A DNA stretch of 64,000 nucleotides from Rhodeus uyekii (lineage: Eukaryota > Chordata > Actinopteri > Cypriniformes > Acheilognathidae): positions 1-64,000 of the forward strand of contig JAWRVZ010000214.1 in the NCBI GenBank assembly GCA_037043235.1, in the 5' to 3' direction. Below, one piece after another: positions 24,170-36,043 of this stretch (the stretch's first letter is position 1; every line of letters starts with the position of its first letter). The notes under the pieces are model-generated. The model saw nothing but the letters and a program-made list of their open reading frames with translations. It searched no databases and was not told the DNA's origin. The position numbers and the translations under genes are program-made.

Positions 24170-27100
24170 ATATAGCTGCAAGCAGCAATGACCGGGGTTC
24201 AAACGTAGCAGGACCATCTGAGCTGTCATGACTGTTTGTGGTCAATCTGACTAGTTCTCCTAATGTGCACAGTTCTGTGAGGTTTCTACTTTGTGCAAAC
24301 AATGTATAGACATCTTTAAAAGATGTTCAGAATGAGAAGATCAAATGATATTGACATTGTGAACTGAACATATGAACAGTTATGTCGGTTTATGTCGGTC
24401 TATGTCAATCTGACTTGTTCTCCACATACACAAAGCTTTATGAAGTTTCTAGTTTGTGTAAATGATATATAGACATGTTACAATTTTTTTTCAGTATGGG
24501 AAGATCTATCAAATGATAATAATGTGGATATGTTTGACACTGCACGTCATATCATTTGAACTGTTATGACCTTTTTTTGTCAATCTGACTAGTTTTCCTA
24601 ATGAGCACAGTTCTGTGAAGTTTCTACTCTGTGCAAACAATGAATAGACATCTTTCAAAGATGTTCAGACTGAGAAGATTAAATGATATTAATATTGTGA
24701 ACTGAACATCTGAACTGTTATGTCGGTCTATATCAATCTGACTTGTTCTCCATATAAACACATCTTTATGAAGTTTCTAGTTTGTGTAAACGATATATAT
24801 ACACATGTTAAACATTTTTTTCAGTATGGAAAAATCTATCAAATGATATTAATATTACGTGCATGTGTTTAACACCATATGTCATGTCATCTGAACTGTT
24901 ATGTCAGTCTCTGTCAATCTGACTTGTTCTCCACATAAAAAGATTTTCTAGCCTGATGGTGCCTCTTGTGGACAAAAGTAGTATTACAGCTTTTCCAAGA
25001 TTTTAAAATGTAGATCGTTTGTAATTTATTGTGAGCCCTATGAGCATCAGAAATACATGAGACCTGACACATTTCTTCAAAATGACTTGTTCTTAACATG
25101 TTCACAGATCTGTGACGTTTCTCTTGTGGACAAAACTAGTATGACAGCTTTTCTAAGATTTTAAAATATAGATCATTTATAATTTATTGTGATCCCTAAG
25201 AGCATCAGAAATACATGAAACCCCACACATTTCTTCAAAATGACTTGTTCTTAACATTTACACAGTTTTGTGAAGTTTCTTGTTTATGGACAAGATATAT
25301 AGACTTTTTACTCACAATAGGCCTTTGTGCAAACAATGTATAGACATCTTTCAAAGATGTTCAGAATGACAAGATCAAATGATATTAATATTGTGAAATG
25401 AACATCTGAACTGTTATGTCGGTCTATATCAATCTGACTTGTTCTCCATATAAACACATCTTTATGAAGTTTCTAGTTTGTGTAAACGATATATATACAC
25501 ATGTTAAACATTTTTTTCAGTATGGAAAAATCTATCAAATGATATTAATATTACGTGCATGTGTTTAACACCATATGTCATGTCATCTGAACTGTTATGT
25601 CAGTCTCTGTCAATCTGACTTGTTCTCCACATAAAAAGATTTTCTAGCCTGATGGTGCCTCTTGTGGACAAAAGTAGTATTACAGCTTTTCCAAGATTTT
25701 AAAATGTAGATCGTTTGTAATTTATTGTGAGCCCTATGAGCATCAGAAATACATGAGACCTGACACATTTCTTCAAAATGACTTATTCTTAACATGTTCA
25801 CAGATCTGTGACGTTTCTCTTGTGGACAAAACTAGTATGACAGCTTTTCTAAGATTTTAAAATATAGATCATTTATAATTTATTGTGATCCCTAAGAGCA
25901 TCAGAAATACATGAAACCCCACACATTTCTTCAAAATGACTTGTTCTTAACATTTACACAGTTTTGTGAAGTTTCTTGTTTTTGGACAAGATATATAGAC
26001 ATTTTAATCACAATAGGCCAAATCAGAAATATATGAAAAATTGTATCTGCTGAACGGTTTAACTAATCGAAAATCCTTTGACAACTTTTTGCCTTGAGTG
26101 TCCCTAGATGATGCGTGTGAATTTTCAAGCCAGTGAGATTGACGGCCTATGACGAGTTCGAAAAATTTGAAATTTCAAAAATCTCCAATATTTCGCAAAC
26201 AATTTGATTGACAGCAGTGGTTCTAGAGGCAAAGTTGTTCAGTATGAGGAGATCTATCAGATGATATCAATATTTTGTGGATGCGTGAAACACCACGTGA
26301 GTAGAGACGCAAAAAACTCGTTAGCGCCAACTAGTGTCCGATTTTCTTCAAAATTCTGACAGACCACTAGGGCCATGAGTCAAACACGCCCATCGAGTTT
26401 CGTTCCGATCGACCTTCGTTAAGCTAGTCTAATTGATGCTCAAAGTTCATTGGCCGATGACGGTCATGCTTTTTGAGATAAACCAATGTCCTCATAGACC
26501 ATCATGGACCCTTGGACAAAGACCGTGCATGACAAGTCTCAGGTCAATCGGACTACCATGTGACCCTGTACAGGTGATTGAGTGTTTTTTTCGCAATATA
26601 GCGCCACCAAGTGGTCAATCATCGCAGTTTTTTTGGTGTGACCACAAATTGAGCTTATACATGACTATGTGAAGTTTTTTGAGATTATCTCTTTGCGTTC
26701 CAGAGCTATTACGATTTTAGCAAAAGTGTCTCCGCCTTATGCAAACGTTTTATTGTCGTGTTGCAAGCGTGAATCACCGATTAAAATTCCTTTGACAACT
26801 TTTGGTCATGAGAGTCTCTAGATGATGTGTGTGAAATTTTGCGTGATTTGGACGAACGGTCTATGAGGAGTTCGAAAAAAATTTTTTTCACAAAATTCAA
26901 AATGGCGGAAAATTTTTATAGGCGGAAATGAAATCGGAGATATACATTTTTTAAGTCTTGAGCCAAGGATTCCAGGGATATAAGACACTTGAGTGTACGA
27001 CAAACGGTTTACGAGTTATGAGCGTGTACGCGTTTGTAGTCGCTGTAGCGCCACCTATTGCCCGATTTGCGTCATATTTTGATACGTTCTCCCCAAATTG

Positions 27101-27195
27101 AGACCTACCATCTGACCAACTTTCAAGTCTCTAGACCTTACGGTTTGGTCTGCACGAGACGCATTACGGCAGAAGAATAATAATAATAATAATAA
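24170..27195 (+). repeat. Array unit U12, family A with a 696-bp tandem duplication
   Basis: An A unit of 3.03 kb. The extra length comes from a tandem duplication: sequence from about 24627 to 25322 is repeated at about 25323-26018 with an offset of 696 bp and very few differences. The junction joins CACAATAGGC to CTTTGTGCAAAC at about 25322. It ends in a short AAT run into U13. Confidence 0.86.
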
Positions 27196-28680
27196 ATATA
27201 GCTGCAAGCAGCAATGACGGGGCCAAGCACAAACAGGGCATTGATGTGGCTGGCAGCAAAAGACCAATTGCAGTAAATGCATTTTAAAAGGATTTTAGGC
27301 TAAATGGCTGAAAAATCATTAATACAGACACTGTAATTTGATTTAATAGTTTATCGCTTTGGACCAATAGATGGCGCTGTGTCCAAATTGTTAGAATGTG
27401 GTCCGAGTAATGTCAAAATGAAATGTGCAAAGTTTGGTGTTATTTGGACAAAACATTACTGACATAGAGCATTAAAGTCATTTTCTCATCACTACCTCAA
27501 ATTTGTAATTGCGGTATACAAAAACGGTTTTGTCTATTGACACGAAATCCATAACTTTTTGTCAACACAGTCTGAAGATGATATGATTCGATTTTGGTGA
27601 AAATCGGACAAACGGTCTGGGAGGAGTTAGAAAAAGTAGGTTTTTGAAGAAAACAACATGGCGGACAGGAACTTTAGGCAAACTATGTCAAATTTGGTAT
27701 CTGTGTTCTCGGCGTGACCCAAGGAACATAATAAGATCATTTGTTTTAAAATAGCTTAATGTAATCAAAAGTTATTAGCATTTTTGTAAATTTTGTTATA
27801 ACTTTTGACCACAAGGTGGCGCTGCCCCGACACTTTTGGTGTAGTGTCAAATCAAGGTCCCAAAGCCACATACTAAGTTTCGTAATGATACGCCAATGCG
27901 TTTGTTAAATATAGCATTTTACGACAAATTTCAAAATGGCCGACACCCAAGATGGCCGATATAAGAAAATTTGGTATCGCACGACTCAGCATGATGCCCT
28001 GAATCTAAAGAGACCAGTTTTATGATTTTTGACCAAAGTGTTCAGAAGTTATGAGCAAAAAAGTCAATTTTTTATATCTCCTGACCACTAGGGGGCAGTG
28101 CGCCAAAACTCTGCAGGTAGCCTCAGATTATGACTACTATGACACACACCAATTTTGGTCTGAATACGCAAATGCGTTGCGGAGATATAGCCTCAAGTTC
28201 GATTTTGCGGCAAATTCGTCGAACTCTTTCGCAAGTTTATCAAAAACGGAATGACCAATCAACTTGATTCTCATAACTTTTTGTCTTCATAGTCTGGAGA
28301 TGATGTGGTTCAATTTTCGTGAAAATCGGACCAACGGCCTAGGAGGAGTTCGAAAAAGTTTGTTTGTCATAAAATTCAAAATTGCGGAAAATTTTTCATG
28401 ACGGAAAATGACGTCATAGGGTGCAATCGAATCGGCTTGAGCCAAGGAATCAGTGGACAAAGGAATTTTGTTTCTAGCCCTTATGGTTCAAGAGTTATTA
28501 GCATAAATGTAAGTGTAACTTTGGACAGTTGGTGGCGCTAGAGGGATTGAGGTAGAGACTCCAAAATTGGTGTGGTCAATGATTGGACTGTCCTCTATGT
28601 GTGTGCCAAATTTCATCATTTTCCCACTTACGGTTCTATGGGCTGCCATTGACTTCTGGGTGGAAGAAGAATAATAATAA
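27196..28680 (+). repeat. Array unit U13, family B1
   Basis: It starts ATATAGCTGCAAGCAGCAAT with inner end GGGGCCAAGCAC and the B1 signature CAAACAGGGCATTGATG. It has one CTCF-like core at 28085 and GACCACAAGGTGGCGCTG at about 27808. It ends GAAGAAGAATAATAATAA without hairpin tail. Confidence 0.86.
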
Positions 28681-30516
28681 ATATAGCTGCTAGCAGCCAT
28701 CACGGGGCCAAGCGCAAGGAGGGCATTAAATGTCATGCCGACATGGCTGGCATCATCAGACCAACGGCAGTAAGAATCTAAAGACATTTCAATATGACTT
28801 AAGTCTAAATGGCTGAAAAACCAACAATACGGTCTTTAGCAATTCGATTTAATGGTTTATCACATTCAACCAACAGGCAGCGCTGTAACCAAATTGTAGT
28901 GTCAATTCATGTGGTACATTGAGAGTGTGGTGACATTGACACATGCAAAGTTTGCTTTCAATTGGGTAAACCATTGCTGACAGACCACTAAAGTCATGTG
29001 TTTGTTAAACATAGCATCTTACAAGAAAAATCGAAATGGCAGACGCTCAAAATGGCCGATATGGGAAAATTTGGTATCACAGGACTCGGCATGACCCACT
29101 GGATCTAAAGAGACCAGTTTCTTGATTTTTAGACAAAGCGTTCAGGAGTTATAATCAAAAATGTCAGTTTTTTGATATCTCCTGACCACTAGGGGGCAGA
29201 GCGCCAAATCTCTGCAGGTAGCCTCAAACCATGATTGACATAACACACACCTAGTTTGGTCAGAAAACGCTAATGCGTTGCGGAGATAAAGCCTCAATTT
29301 CATTTTTGCAACCATTACGTCGGATTCTTTCGCGAGTTATTCGTAAACGGTTTGACATATCAACTTTCTTTGGATAACTTTTTGTCAAGATGGTCTGGAA
29401 ATGATGTGGTTTAATTTTGTTGAAAATTGGACAAACGGTCTGGGAGGAGTTCGAAAAAGTAGGTTTTTAAAGAAAAACAACATGGTGGACAAGAAGTTTG
29501 GCCGACTATGACAAATTTGATATCTATGTTCTCGGTTTGACCCAAGGAACGTATAAAGATAATTTGTTTTACCATAGGTTAACGCACTCAAAAGTTATTA
29601 GCATATTTGTAAATTTGGTTATAATTTTTGACCACAAGGGGGTGCTGCCTCGAAACTTTTTGAGTCGTATCAAGGTTAGGTGCCGAAGACACATATTGAG
29701 TTTCGTAACGATACGCCAATATCTTTGTTAAATATAGCAATTTATGACAATATTCAAAATGGCAGACGCTCAAATTGGCCGATATGGGAAAATTTGGTAT
29801 CGCACGACTCGGCATGATGCACTGAATCTAAAGAGACCAGTTTTATTATTTTTGGCCAAAGCGTTCAGAAGTTATAAGCAAATATTTAACTTTTTCATAT
29901 CTCTTGACCACTAGGGGGCACAGCGCCAAAACTCTGCAGGTAGCCTCAGATCATGATTGACATAACACACACCTAGTTTGGTCAGAAAACGCTAATGCGT
30001 TGCGGAGATAAAGCCTCAATTTCATTTTTGCGACCATTACGTCGGATTCTTTCGCGAGTTATTCGTAAACGGTTTGACATATCAACTTTCTTTGGATAAC
30101 TTTTTGTCCACATTGTCTGGAGATGATGTGGTTCAATTTTCGTTGAAATCGGAAAAACGGCCTAGGAGGAGTTCGAAAAAGTAGGTTTTTCGTAAAATTC
30201 AAAATGGCGGGAAAATTTTCATGACGGAAAATGACGTCATAGGGTGCAATCGAATCGGCTTGAGCCAAGGAATTAGTGGACGAAAGAATTTTGTTTCTAG
30301 GACATACGGTTCAAGAGTTATTTACGTAAACGTGAGTGCAACTTTGGACAGTTGGTGGCGCTAGAGACATTGAGTTAGAGACTTCAAATTTCCTATGGTC
30401 AATGATTGGCTTGTCTTCTATCAGTGTGCCAAATTTTATCATTTTCCCGCAAACGGTTCTATGGCCTGCCATAGACTTCCATGGCGGAAGAAGAAGAAGA
30501 AGAATAATAATAATAA
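28681..30516 (+). repeat. Array unit U14, family B2, paired with U9
   Basis: A perfect 5' palindrome and inner end GGGGCCAAGCGC. CTCF-like cores lie at 29186 and 29908, again 722 bp apart. It aligns with U9 at a constant offset of 10504 and shares diagnostic variants with it. It ends in GAA/TAA repeats, without hairpin tail. Confidence 0.86.
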
Positions 30517-32418
30517 ATATAGCTGCAAGCAGCCATGACGGGGCCAAGCACAAGGAGGGCATTAAATGTCATGCCGACATGGCTGGCAGCATCAGACCAA
30601 CGGCAGTAAGCATCTAAAGACATTTCAATATGACTTCAGTCTAAATGCCTGAAAAATCATCAATACGGTCTGATAGAAATTCAATCTAACGGTTTATCAC
30701 GTTCGACCAACAGGCAGCGCTGTAACCAAAAATGATGTGTCAAATCATGTGGTATATCCAGAGTGAGGTGACAATGACACATGCAAAGTTTGGTGTCAAT
30801 AGGGTAAAGCATTGCTGACATACAGCTTTAAAGTCATGTGTTTAAACATAGCATTTCATGACAAAATTCTAAATAGCCGACGCTGAAAATGGCCGATATG
30901 GGAAAATTTGGTATCGCAGGACTCGGCATAATACACTGAATCTAAAGAGAGCAGTTTCATGATTTTTGGACAAAGCGTTCAGGAGTTATAATCAAAAATG
31001 TCAGTTTTTCATATCTCCTGACCACTAGGGGGCAGAGCGCCAAAACTCTGCAGGTAGCCTCAGATCATGATTGACATGACACACAGAAAGTTTGGTCAGA
31101 ATACGCTAATGAGTTGCGGAGATATAGCCTTGCTTTTAATTCAATGGCTATTGTGTCGAATTCTTTCGCGAATTATTCGTAAACGGTTTGACGAATCAAC
31201 TTTCTGTGAATAACTTTTGGTCAACATGGTCTGGAGATGATGTGGTTCAATTTTGGTGAAAATTGGACGAACGGTCTAGGAGGAGTTCGAAAAAGTAGGT
31301 TTTCAAAGAAAAACAACATGGCGGACAGGAAGTTTGGCCGACTATGACAAATTTAGTATCTGTGTTCTCGGCTTGATCCAAGGAACGTATAAAGATAGTT
31401 TATTTTAGCATAGGTTAACGTCTTAAAAAGTTATTAGCATATTTGTAAATTTGTTTATAACTTTTGACCACAAGGTGGCGCTGCCTCGAAACTTTTTGTG
31501 TCTTATCAAGCCTAGATGCCAGAGACACATATCGAGTTTCGTAACGATACGCCAATGTGTTCATAAAATATAGCAATTTATGACAAAATTCAAAATGGCC
31601 GACACTCAAAATGGCCGATATAGGAAAATTTGGTATCGCACGACTCTGCATGATGCACTGAATCTAAAGAGACCAGTTTTATGATTTTTGGCTAAAGCGT
31701 TCAGAAGTTATAAGCAAATATTTCACTTTTTCATATCTCCTGACCACTAGGGGGCACTGTGCCAAAACTCTGCAGGTAGCCTCAGATCTTGATTAACGTA
31801 ACACACACCAAGTTTGGTCAGAATACGCTAATGCGTTGTGGAGATATAGCCTCGCTTTCATTTCTGCGGCCATTTTGTCTAATTCATTCGCAAGGTATTC
31901 GTAAACGGTTTGACGAATCAACTTTCTTTGAATAACTTTTTGTCCCCATGGTCTGGAGATGATGTGGTTGAATTTTCGAGAAAATCGGACAAACGCCCTA
32001 GGAGGAGTTCGAAAAAGTAGGTTTTTCATAAAATTCAAAATGGCGGAAAAATTTTCATGGCGGAAAATGACGTCATTGGGTGCAATAGAATCGTCTTGAG
32101 CCAAGGAATTAGTGGACGAAATAATTTTGTTTCTAGGACATCCGGTTCAAAAGTTATTTACGTAAACGTGAGTTCAACTTTGGACAGTTGGTGGCGCTAG
32201 AGACATTGAGTTAGAGACTTCAAATTTGCTATGGTCAATGATTGGCTTGTCCTCTTTCAGTGTGCCAAATTTCATCATTTTCCCGCAAACGGTTCTATGG
32301 CCTGCCATAGACTTCCATGGCGGAAGAAGAAGAAGAAGAAGAAGAAGAAGAGGAATAATAATAAAGAACCGGAACAGAAACAATAGGTGCCTCCGCACCT
32401 TCGGTGCTTGGCCCCTAA
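30517..32418 (+). repeat. Array unit U15, family B3, complete
   Basis: It starts GCTGCAAGCAGCCATGACGG with inner end GGGGCCAAGCAC, which matches its 3' end exactly. CTCF-like cores lie at 31022 and 31744 (722 bp apart), with GACCACAAGGTGGCGCTG at about 31466. A long GAA run (32324-32351) precedes the B tail (32364-32418; hairpin 32395-32407). Confidence 0.86.
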
Positions 32419-35400
32419 ATATAGCTGCAAGCAGCAATGACGGGGCCAAGCACAAACAGGGCATTGACGTGGCCGGCAGCATAAGAGCAATTGAAGTAAT
32501 CAACAACTAAATGCATTTTAATATGATTTTAGGCTAAATGGCTGAAAAATCATTAATACAGACACTGTAATTTGATTTAATAGTTTATCGCTTTGGACCA
32601 ATAGATGGCGCTGTGTCCAAATTGTTAGAATGTGGTCCGAGTAATGTCACAATGAAATGTGCAAAGTTTGGTGTTATTTGGACAAAACATTACTGACATA
32701 GAGCATTAAAGTCATTTTGTCATCACTACCTCAAATTTGTAATTTCGGTATACGAAAACGGTTTTGTCTATCGACACGAAATCCATAACTTTTTGTCAAC
32801 TCAGTCTGAAGATGATACGATTCAATTTTGGTGAAAATCGGACAAACGGTCTGGGAGGAGTTTGAAAAAGTAGGTTTTTTAATAAAACAACATGGCGGAC
32901 ATGAAATTTAGGCAAACTATTTCAAATTTGGTATCTGTGTTCTCGGCTTGACCCAAGGAACATATTAAGATCATTTGTTTTAAAATAGCTTAATGTAATC
33001 AAAAGTTATTCGCATTTTTGTAAATTGTGTTATAACTTTTGACCACAAGGTGGCGCTGCTCCGAAACTTTTTGCGTAGTGTCACATAAAGGTCCCAAAGA
33101 CTCATATTGAGTTTCGTAATGATTCGCCAATGCGTTTGTTAAATAAAGCATTTTAGGACAAAATTCAATATGGCCGACGCCCAAAATGGCCGATATGAGA
33201 AAATTTGGTATCGCACAACTCAGCATGATGCCCTGAATCTAAAGAGAGCAGTTTTATGATTTTTGAGCAAAGTGTTCAGAAGTTATGAGCAAAAAAGTCA
33301 ATTTTTTATATCTCCTGACCACTAGGGGGCAGTGCGCCAAAACTCTGCAGGTAGCCTCAGATTATGACTACTATGACACACACCAATTTTGGTCTGAATA
33401 CGCAAATGCGTTGCGGAGATATAGCCTCAAGTTCATTTTTGCGGCAAAATCGTCAAACTCTTTTGCAAATTATTCGTAAACGGTTTGACCAATCAACTTG
33501 ATTCTCATAACTTTTTGTCTAGATAGTCTGGAGATGATGTGGTTCAATTTTCGTGAAAATCGGACAAAGATCCTAGGAGGAGTTTGACAAAGTAGGTTTT
33601 TCATAAAATTCAAAATTGCGGAGAAATTTTCATGACGGAAAATGAGGTCATAGGGTGCAATCGAATCGTCTTGAGCCAAGGAATCAGTGGACAAAGGAAT
33701 TTTGTTTCTAGCCCTTATGGTTCAAGAGTTATTAGAATAAATGTAAGTGTAACTTTGGACAGTTGGTGGCGCTAGAGGGATGGAGTTAGAGATTCCAAAA
33801 TTGGTGTGGTAAATGAGTGGACTGTCCTTTATGAGTGTGCCAAATTTCATCATTTTCCCACTTACGGTTCTATGGGCTGCCATTGACTTGCAGATTTTTT
33901 AGTGTTACCACAAAATGAGCTCTTACATGAGTATTTCAAGTTTGGTGAGATTATCTCTTTGCAATCCAGAGTTATTAAGATTTTAGCGAAAGTGTGAATT
34001 TTATATCCATACATAAAAAATATTTCTTATCCTGTGGTTCCCTATTGTGGACAAAAATAATATGACAGCCATCATCTTTCAGTTGGTAATGAGCTGTTCA
34101 TTATAAGGAGATTTATCAAACAATATTAATATTGTGTAGTTGTGTTTAGCACCACATTTCATCCAAACACTCCCATCAAGTTTCGTTGCAATCGACCTTT
34201 GTTAAGTTGGTCTAATTGATGCTCAAACTTCATTGGCCGATGACGGCCATGTTTTTTGAGATATGCCAATATCTTCATAGGCCATCATGGACCCTTGGAT
34301 AAGGACAGTGCATGACAAGTTTCAAGTCAATCGAATAAACGAGTGTACCGTGACAGCCAATTTAGAAATTGTTCACATATTAAAAGAAAAACAAAATTCA
34401 GAAATTGGAATAAAAAGATTCCTTATCCTGTGGCTCCCTCTTGTGGACAAGTAATATTACAGCCATCATTTTTTCAGTTTTAATTGGTTATTGTTCAGTA
34501 TGGAAAGATCTATCAAATACTAAAATAGTGTGGATGTGTGAAACAAGATGTGAGCAAAGATTCTTCTAACTGAAATTGGAATAAAAAGATTTCCTAGCCT
34601 GACGGTGCCTCTTGTGGACAAAACTAGTATTACAGCTTTACTGAGATTTTTAAATATAGATAGTTTATAATTTATTGTGAGCCCTATGAGCATCAGAAAT
34701 ACATGAAACCAGACACACTTCTTCAAAATGACTTGTTCTTAACATGTTCACAGTTCTGTGACGTTTTTTGTTTGTGCACAAGATATATAGACATTTTAAT
34801 CACAATATCCCAAATCAGAAATATATGAAAAATTGTATCTGCTGAACGGTTTAACTGATCGAAATTCTTTGAATAACCTTTTGCCTTGAGTGTCCCTAGA
34901 TGATGCGTGTGAATTTTCAAGCCAATCGTATCGACGGCCTATGACGAGTTCGAAAAATTTTAATTTTCTAAAATCTCCAATATTTCGCAAACAATTTGAT
35001 TGACAGCAGTGGTTCTTGAGGCAAAGTTGTTCAGTATGAGGAGATCTATCAGATGGTATCAATATTTTGTGGATGTGTGAAACACTACGTGAGTAGAGAC
35101 GCAAAAAAACTCGTTAGCGCCAACTAGTGTCCGATTTTCTTCAAAATTCTGACAAACCACTAGGGCCATGAGTCAAACACGCCCATCGTGTTTCGTTCTG
35201 ATCGACCTTCGTTAAGCTAGTCTAATTGATGCTCAAAGTTCATTGGCCGATGACGGTCATGTTTTTTGAGATACACCAATGTCCTCATAGACCATCATGG
35301 ACCCTTGGACAAAGACCGTGCATGACAAGTCTCAGGTCAATCGGACTACCATGTGACCCTGTACAGGTGATTGAGTGTTTTTTTCTGCACTATAGCGCCA

Positions 35401-36043
35401 CCAAGTGGTCAACTGGCCCAGTTTTTTTGGTGTGACCACAAAATGAGCTTATACATGACTATTTGAAGTTTGGTGAGATTATCTCTTTGCGTTCCAGAGC
35501 TATTACGATTTTAGCGAAAGTGCCTCCGCCTTATGCGAACGTTTTAGCGTGTTGTTGCGAGCCTGAATCACCGATCGAAATTCTTTGAATAACTTTTGGT
35601 CATGAGAGTCTCTAGATGATATGTGTGAAGTTTCGCATTATTTGGACAAACGGCCTATGAGGAGTTCGAAAAAAATTTTTTTCAGAAAATTCAAAATGGC
35701 GGAAAATTTTTATAGACGGAAATGAAATCGGAGATATACATTTTTTAAGTCTTGAGCCAAGGATTCCAGAGATATAAGACACTTGAGTGTACGACAAACG
35801 GTTTACGAGTTATGAGCGTGTACGCGTTTGTAGTCGCTATAGCGCCACCTATTGCCCGATTTGCGTCATATTTTGATACGTTCTTCCCAAATTGAGACCT
35901 ACCATCTGACCAACTTTCAAGTCTCTAGACCTTACGGTTTGGTCTGCACGATAAGAAGTACGGCAGAAGAATAATAATAATAAAAATCCTAACAATTACA
36001 ATAGGTTTTCAACGCTTCGCGTTTGAACCCCTAATAATAATAA
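32419..36043 (+). repeat. Array unit U16, chimera of family B1 and family A2/A
   Basis: B1 sequence runs from 32419 (CTCF-like core at 33319) to about 33890, where it breaks before the GAA run and tail. At CATTGACTTG|CAGATTTTTT it passes into an A2 interior like that of U7 (from about 13435). This A2 part retains the TTAA site that is occupied by the piggyBac-like element in U7. It then becomes a normal A unit with tail 35982-36034. Confidence 0.84.
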
